From contig NZ_CP155075.1 of assembly GCF_039621805.1 (NCBI RefSeq), forward strand, positions 930,001-994,000: DNA of 64,000 bases. The letters run 5' to 3'. The position numbers and the translations under genes are program-made. Under the pieces are notes generated by a model. That model saw only the letters and a program-made list of their open reading frames with translations. It had not been told where the DNA came from and made no database searches. The DNA comes from Paraburkholderia sp. PREW-6R (lineage in GTDB: Bacteria > Pseudomonadota > Gammaproteobacteria > Burkholderiales > Burkholderiaceae). This document shows positions 60,564-64,000 of the stretch, one piece after another (positions within the stretch are counted from its first letter, which is position 1; each line of letters opens with the position of its first letter).

Positions 60564-62462
60564 ATGTCTTCGTCTGCTATCAGCTCGTCCTCTCCGGTGA
60601 CAAAAGCTGCGCCGGGCCTCGTTCTCGGCGCGATCGGCGTCGTGTTTGGCGATATCGGAACCAGCCCCCTCTACACGCTTCGGGAGTGTCTGAAGGCGGC
60701 AGGTGGTGTGACCCAGATGAATGTGTTCGGCATCGTGTCGCTGATTCTCTGGTCGATCGTGATCGTCGTCACGTTGAAGTACGTCAGTTTCGTGATGCGC
60801 GCTGACAATGACGGCGAAGGCGGCATCCTGGCGCTCACGGCGCTCGCTTCCGGCGTCGCTCCTGCGCGGCTGCGCCGCCTGCTATTGACCCTGGGCGTCT
60901 TTGGCGCGGCGATGTTCTATGGTGATTCGATGATCACGCCGGCGATATCTGTCATCTCGGCGGTTGAGGGCGTGACGCTGGTGGACCCTCACCTGACCGA
61001 ATGGATTGTTCCCATCTCGCTGGTCATTCTCACGGGCCTGTTCAAGCTTCAGAAACGCGGCACCGGTGCGGTCGGCAAGGTCTTCGGACCGATGATGATT
61101 CTATGGTTTGTAACGTTAGCCGCGCTTGGGCTGTCCCATATCGTCACCCACCTCGATATCGTGCGAGCTGCATCGCCGTACTACGCCATCGCGTTTGTCG
61201 CGCATGCGCCCGCTACAGCGTTCGTTGTTCTGGGCTCGGTCTTCCTCGCGCTGACCGGCGGTGAGGCCCTGTACGCGGACATGGGCCATTTTGGCAAAAA
61301 GCCGATCCGGCTCGCGTGGCTGTTCCTCGTTCTGCCCAGTCTTATTCTGAATTATTTTGGTCAGGCAGCGCTGATCATCGAAAAGCCTTCCGCAGTCGCG
61401 CAGCCCTTCTTTCAATCCGCGCCGGGGTGGGCGCTGGTCCCGCTCGTCCTGCTCGCGACCGCGGCGACCATCATCGCGTCGCAAGCCGTTATCTCCGGCG
61501 CGTTCTCCATGACCAAGCAGGCCGTGCAGCTCGGCTTCCTGCCGCGCATACCGGTAGTCCACACGTCGACGCACGAAATAGGGCAGGTGTACGTACCGTT
61601 CATCAATGTCACGCTCTACGCCGCAGTCGTATTTCTGGTCGTGTTCTTCAAGTCTTCCGATAACCTGGCAGCAGCCTACGGCATCGCAGTCGCGTCGACG
61701 ATGCTGCTGACCACCTTGCTCATGTACTTCATCACTCACTGCCTCTGGCACTGGAAACCGCTCGCGACGTTGGCCGTGATCGGGCCGCTGGCTCTCGTCG
61801 ATGCCGTGTTCGTTTCGAGTAATGTCAGCAAGGTGCTTGAAGGTGGCTGGTTCCCGCTGCTTGCCGGCGGCCTGCTGTTCACGATCATGACCACGTGGCA
61901 CAAAGGCCGCGAGATCGTCGTCGACCGCATGAAAACCGACAACCTCCCGCTCGCACCATTGATTCACTCGCTGTGTGATAGCGCGCACTCGCCGCCCCGG
62001 GTCAACGGCACCGCCGTGTTTCCAGGCGGCGTGGTGGATATGGTGCCTAGCGCCTTTCTGCATAATCTGAAGCACAACGGCGTCATGCACAACGTCAATA
62101 TCTTTCTCGCAGGCACGACGGATAACGTTCCGCACGTGCCTGACGAGAGGAAGGCTACCGTTGTCGACATGGGGCACGGATGTTATGCCATCACGGTTCA
62201 CCATGGCTTCATGGAGATTCCGAACGTGCCCGTCATTCTCGCACTCGCGCAACAACAGATGCCTGACTGGAAGTACGAACCGGCTGAGACATCTTTCTTT
62301 CTCGCGCGTGACACGATCATGGCGAAAGGCGCGACCAACGCGATGTCGCTCTGGCGCGAGAAGCTGTTCGCCTTCCTCGCAAGAAATGCGGCGCAGGCGG
62401 CCGAGTACTACAGCCTGCCGGCAAATCGGGTTGTGGAAATGGGCAGCCAGATCAACATCTGA
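60564..62462 (+). CDS. kup: Potassium uptake protein Kup
   Basis: A 632-residue K+:H+ symporter of the KUP/HAK family. Diagnostic stretches: GLVLGAIGVVFGDIGTSPLYTLRECLKAAGG at the N-terminus, RADNDGEGGILALTALAS, GDSMITPAISVISAVEGV, and ALTGGEALYADMGHFGKKPIRLAW. Twelve membrane helices are followed by a ~150-residue cytoplasmic tail. Length is standard for bacterial Kup (about 625). It brings K+ into the cell, especially at acid pH. Confidence 0.95.
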   Translation: MSSSAISSSSPVTKAAPGLVLGAIGVVFGDIGTSPLYTLRECLKAAGGVTQMNVFGIVSLILWSIVIVVTLKYVSFVMRADNDGEGGILALTALASGVAPARLRRLLLTLGVFGAAMFYGDSMITPAISVISAVEGVTLVDPHLTEWIVPISLVILTGLFKLQKRGTGAVGKVFGPMMILWFVTLAALGLSHIVTHLDIVRAASPYYAIAFVAHAPATAFVVLGSVFLALTGGEALYADMGHFGKKPIRLAWLFLVLPSLILNYFGQAALIIEKPSAVAQPFFQSAPGWALVPLVLLATAATIIASQAVISGAFSMTKQAVQLGFLPRIPVVHTSTHEIGQVYVPFINVTLYAAVVFLVVFFKSSDNLAAAYGIAVASTMLLTTLLMYFITHCLWHWKPLATLAVIGPLALVDAVFVSSNVSKVLEGGWFPLLAGGLLFTIMTTWHKGREIVVDRMKTDNLPLAPLIHSLCDSAHSPPRVNGTAVFPGGVVDMVPSAFLHNLKHNGVMHNVNIFLAGTTDNVPHVPDERKATVVDMGHGCYAITVHHGFMEIPNVPVILALAQQQMPDWKYEPAETSFFLARDTIMAKGATNAMSLWREKLFAFLARNAAQAAEYYSLPANRVVEMGSQINI

Positions 62463-62848
62463 AGATCTGGATTGATCAGCGACACGGGCGAAAACGCACC
62501 GGCGTGCGCGCTGTTCAGGGTGCTCGGCAAACAGACTGGCGAACTGGATGCGCCTGAGCGTGTCGCAATGGCAGGAACGCCGCTATCGATCTGATCACTT
62601 CGTTCTCCAGTCGTCCTTATCGTTTCCCGAGGTAGAAGGCGTCACGCATCAGGCGCCTGCTCTTCGACAGCCGGAGCCCAATGCGCAAGGGCGTCGTGAA
62701 CAGATTTGCAGGCGGAGCAAGCGCTGTACCCAACCAGGATTTTCCTAATGCCAGGGATACCCCTGCGTCTTCGACCTATCTGATCGCCGCAACCAGCGTA
62801 GTCGCGAATTGCTCAGTTGAAGCAGCAAAGATCACGCTGCTGTTCGAT

Positions 62849-62869
62849 TTCTTAAGGTTACCTTAAGAA
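62849..62869 (+). promoter_or_regulatory. PmrA/BasR-type box, CTTAAG-N5-CTTAAG
   Basis: CTTAAG (62851-62856), GTTAC, CTTAAG (62862-62867) fits the published PmrA-box consensus (C/T)TTAAG-N5-(C/T)TTAAG exactly. With flanking bases it is a 21-base palindrome (62849-62869). It lies 133 bases before the phosphodiesterase-family gene. OmpR-family regulators (PmrA, QseB) bind such 11-base-spaced repeats at the -35 region. No -10 is clear downstream. The rest of 62463-63001 has no supported gene; a short frame at 62681-62866 would end inside the box and is unlikely. Confidence 0.7.
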
Positions 62870-63001
62870 TTATCTTCTTTATGAAGCACAACTCGTAACG
62901 AGTTATCCAATCGAAAGCGCGCATTCATCGCGACGACTCAATTGCACGGCACAGTGGCGCCGCATTACCAAATATTTCTTTCAACCGGAAAAGGACGAAA
63001 A

Positions 63002-64000
63002 ATGTTAATGATGCGGAGATGGAAGCGTAATCGGAGGGCCGTTGGCGTGGCCGTTGCATGGCTGGCGGGTGCATGCATCGTTGGAACGGCAGCGGCAGAT
63101 GAAAACGAACATGAGCACGAGCGTGAGCACGCATCAGTAAAACATGTGCTGCTGATCAGCTTCGACGGCTTACATCAACAGGATGTCGCGCGGTGCATCA
63201 GTTCCAATGCGTGTCCCAACCTTGCGTTGCTGGCAAAGGCCGGCACCACGTACACGAACGCGCACACGCCGGGCCTGTCGGATTCGTTTCCAGGTCTCGC
63301 AGCGCTCGTTACCGGTGGTTCGCCCAAATCCGCAGGCCTCTTTTACGACGTCTCCTATGATCGCACGCTCTACGCACCGTCCGACAGCAATTGCTCCGGC
63401 AAGCAGGGCTGGAACGTTGTGTTCGACGAAACAACGGGCATTGACGCCGAGAACGGCGGCGCCCTGACCCATCTGAACGGCGGCGGCGCATTCAACCCGC
63501 AGGCTATTCCGCACGCTTTGGTCAATGGCGCGTGCGTGCCTGTCTATCCGCACAATTATGTGAAGACCAACACGATCTTCGAAGTGGTCAAAAGCCATGT
63601 GAGAGGCGCTCGCACCGCGTGGGCGGACAAACATGCGTGGGGCTACGACTGGCTCAACGGGCCTTCGGGAACGGGGGTCGACGACCTGTCGCGCACCGAG
63701 ATCAATTCCATTGATCCTGCTACCAACACCAATTACACGGACATCTACACTCACACGGAACAGTTCGACAATTTCCATGTGCAGTCGCTCATCAACGAAA
63801 TCGACGGCAAGGACTCGACAGGCCAATCGAGCGCCAACGTGCCTACACTGTTTGGAACCAACTTCCAGACTTTGAGCGTCGCGCAGAAGGCGACTGTCGC
63901 AACCGGCGGCGGCTATCTGGATGCGAGCTTCACGCCCGGCCCGCAAGTCACCAATGCGATTGCCTATCTCGACGCCGCCTTGGGACGCATCGTGAGCGAG
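63002..64000 (+). CDS. Secreted alkaline-phosphatase-superfamily phosphodiesterase, 3' truncated
   Basis: The frame is open from ATG 63002 to the end of the window (333 codons), so the C-terminus is missing. A signal peptide (RAVGVAVAWLAGACIVGTAAADE) is followed by a His/Glu-rich linker (ENEHEHEREHA), then the fold start VKHVLLISFDGLHQQDVARCISSNACPNLALLAKAGTTYTNAHTPGLSDSFPGLAALVTGG. The metal Asp in SFDG and the nucleophile Ser/Thr in the SDSFPGL stretch match type I phosphodiesterase / nucleotide pyrophosphatase proteins. AAGGA ahead of ATG 63002 supports the start. Export to the periplasm and hydrolysis of phosphodiester or phosphate ester substrates is inferred. Confidence 0.85.
   Translation, partial: MLMMRRWKRNRRAVGVAVAWLAGACIVGTAAADENEHEHEREHASVKHVLLISFDGLHQQDVARCISSNACPNLALLAKAGTTYTNAHTPGLSDSFPGLAALVTGGSPKSAGLFYDVSYDRTLYAPSDSNCSGKQGWNVVFDETTGIDAENGGALTHLNGGGAFNPQAIPHALVNGACVPVYPHNYVKTNTIFEVVKSHVRGARTAWADKHAWGYDWLNGPSGTGVDDLSRTEINSIDPATNTNYTDIYTHTEQFDNFHVQSLINEIDGKDSTGQSSANVPTLFGTNFQTLSVAQKATVATGGGYLDASFTPGPQVTNAIAYLDAALGRIVSE

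Noticed and set aside
61116..62255. 379-residue minus-strand frame within kup
   Set aside because: Antisense shadow of the Kup gene, His/Arg/Glu-rich and without domain features.
1..64000. CRISPR array, tRNA, rRNA, prophage or insertion sequence
   Set aside because: No regularly spaced direct repeats, no tRNA-like cloverleaf, and no transposase, integrase or phage structural gene could be found.

Overview
The window looks like chromosomal DNA of a high-GC betaproteobacterium of the Burkholderia / Paraburkholderia / Caballeronia group. The reasons are its GC-rich third codon positions, many LysR and GntR regulators, catabolic clusters for plant-derived compounds, a HAE1-type RND pump with a NodT-type outer membrane factor, and several families common in that group. 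This is inferred from gene content; no rRNA or marker gene is present. I see no tRNA, rRNA, CRISPR array, prophage or complete insertion sequence. About 60 genes are supported. The first (iacA-like) and last (alkaline-phosphatase-superfamily) genes are cut by the window edges.

1-10.5 kb: an indole-3-acetic acid (auxin) catabolic (iac) cluster. It has an IacA-type flavin monooxygenase, flavin reductase IacG, an EthD-like protein, a LysR regulator and reductase IacF. A second LysR is divergent from Rieske oxygenase IacC/IacD, a fused tautomerase, IacB, IacI, amidase IacH and dehydrogenase IacE. Together they should turn IAA into catechol. Upstream of iacF and upstream of the second LysR/iacC lie near-identical AT-rich elements.

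10.7-15 kb: periplasmic trehalase with a strong 3' hairpin, a GAF-GGDEF diguanylate cyclase, and two small tandem paralogous proteins of unknown function. 15.1-21.2 kb: a five-gene minus-strand operon (two SDRs, quinone-oxidoreductase-like protein, LLM flavin oxidoreductase, alpha/beta hydrolase) divergent from a LysR gene, with a perfect T-N11-A type operator between them.

21.2-39 kb: stress and envelope genes. These are a universal stress protein, NhaA, GltS, a secreted lectin-like protein, a six- or seven-gene operon joining a tripartite RND efflux pump to PqiABC, a SYLF lipoprotein, a single-domain response regulator and a FixL/FixJ-like two-component pair. The nhaA and SYLF promoters share a 52-bp module with the palindrome ATTGGAC-N4-GTCCAAT. 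A related site precedes the single-domain response regulator.

39.9-47.7 kb: a hydantoin/pyrimidine-type cluster. A racemase-family protein and a GntR gene face an ABC importer, an epimerase, an arylmalonate-decarboxylase-like protein and a dihydropyrimidinase, with three TTTGTSACAAA-type palindromes at the divergent promoter. 47.9-54.0 kb: a second importer operon with two amidases and another GntR gene. 54.4-60.2 kb: an MFS carrier with an FMN-dependent 2-hydroxy-acid dehydrogenase, a DUF4118 membrane protein, an alpha/beta hydrolase and a MipA-type outer membrane protein. 60.5-64 kb: the potassium transporter Kup after a structured spacer, then a perfect PmrA-type box (CTTAAG-N5-CTTAAG) ahead of a secreted phosphodiesterase-family protein.
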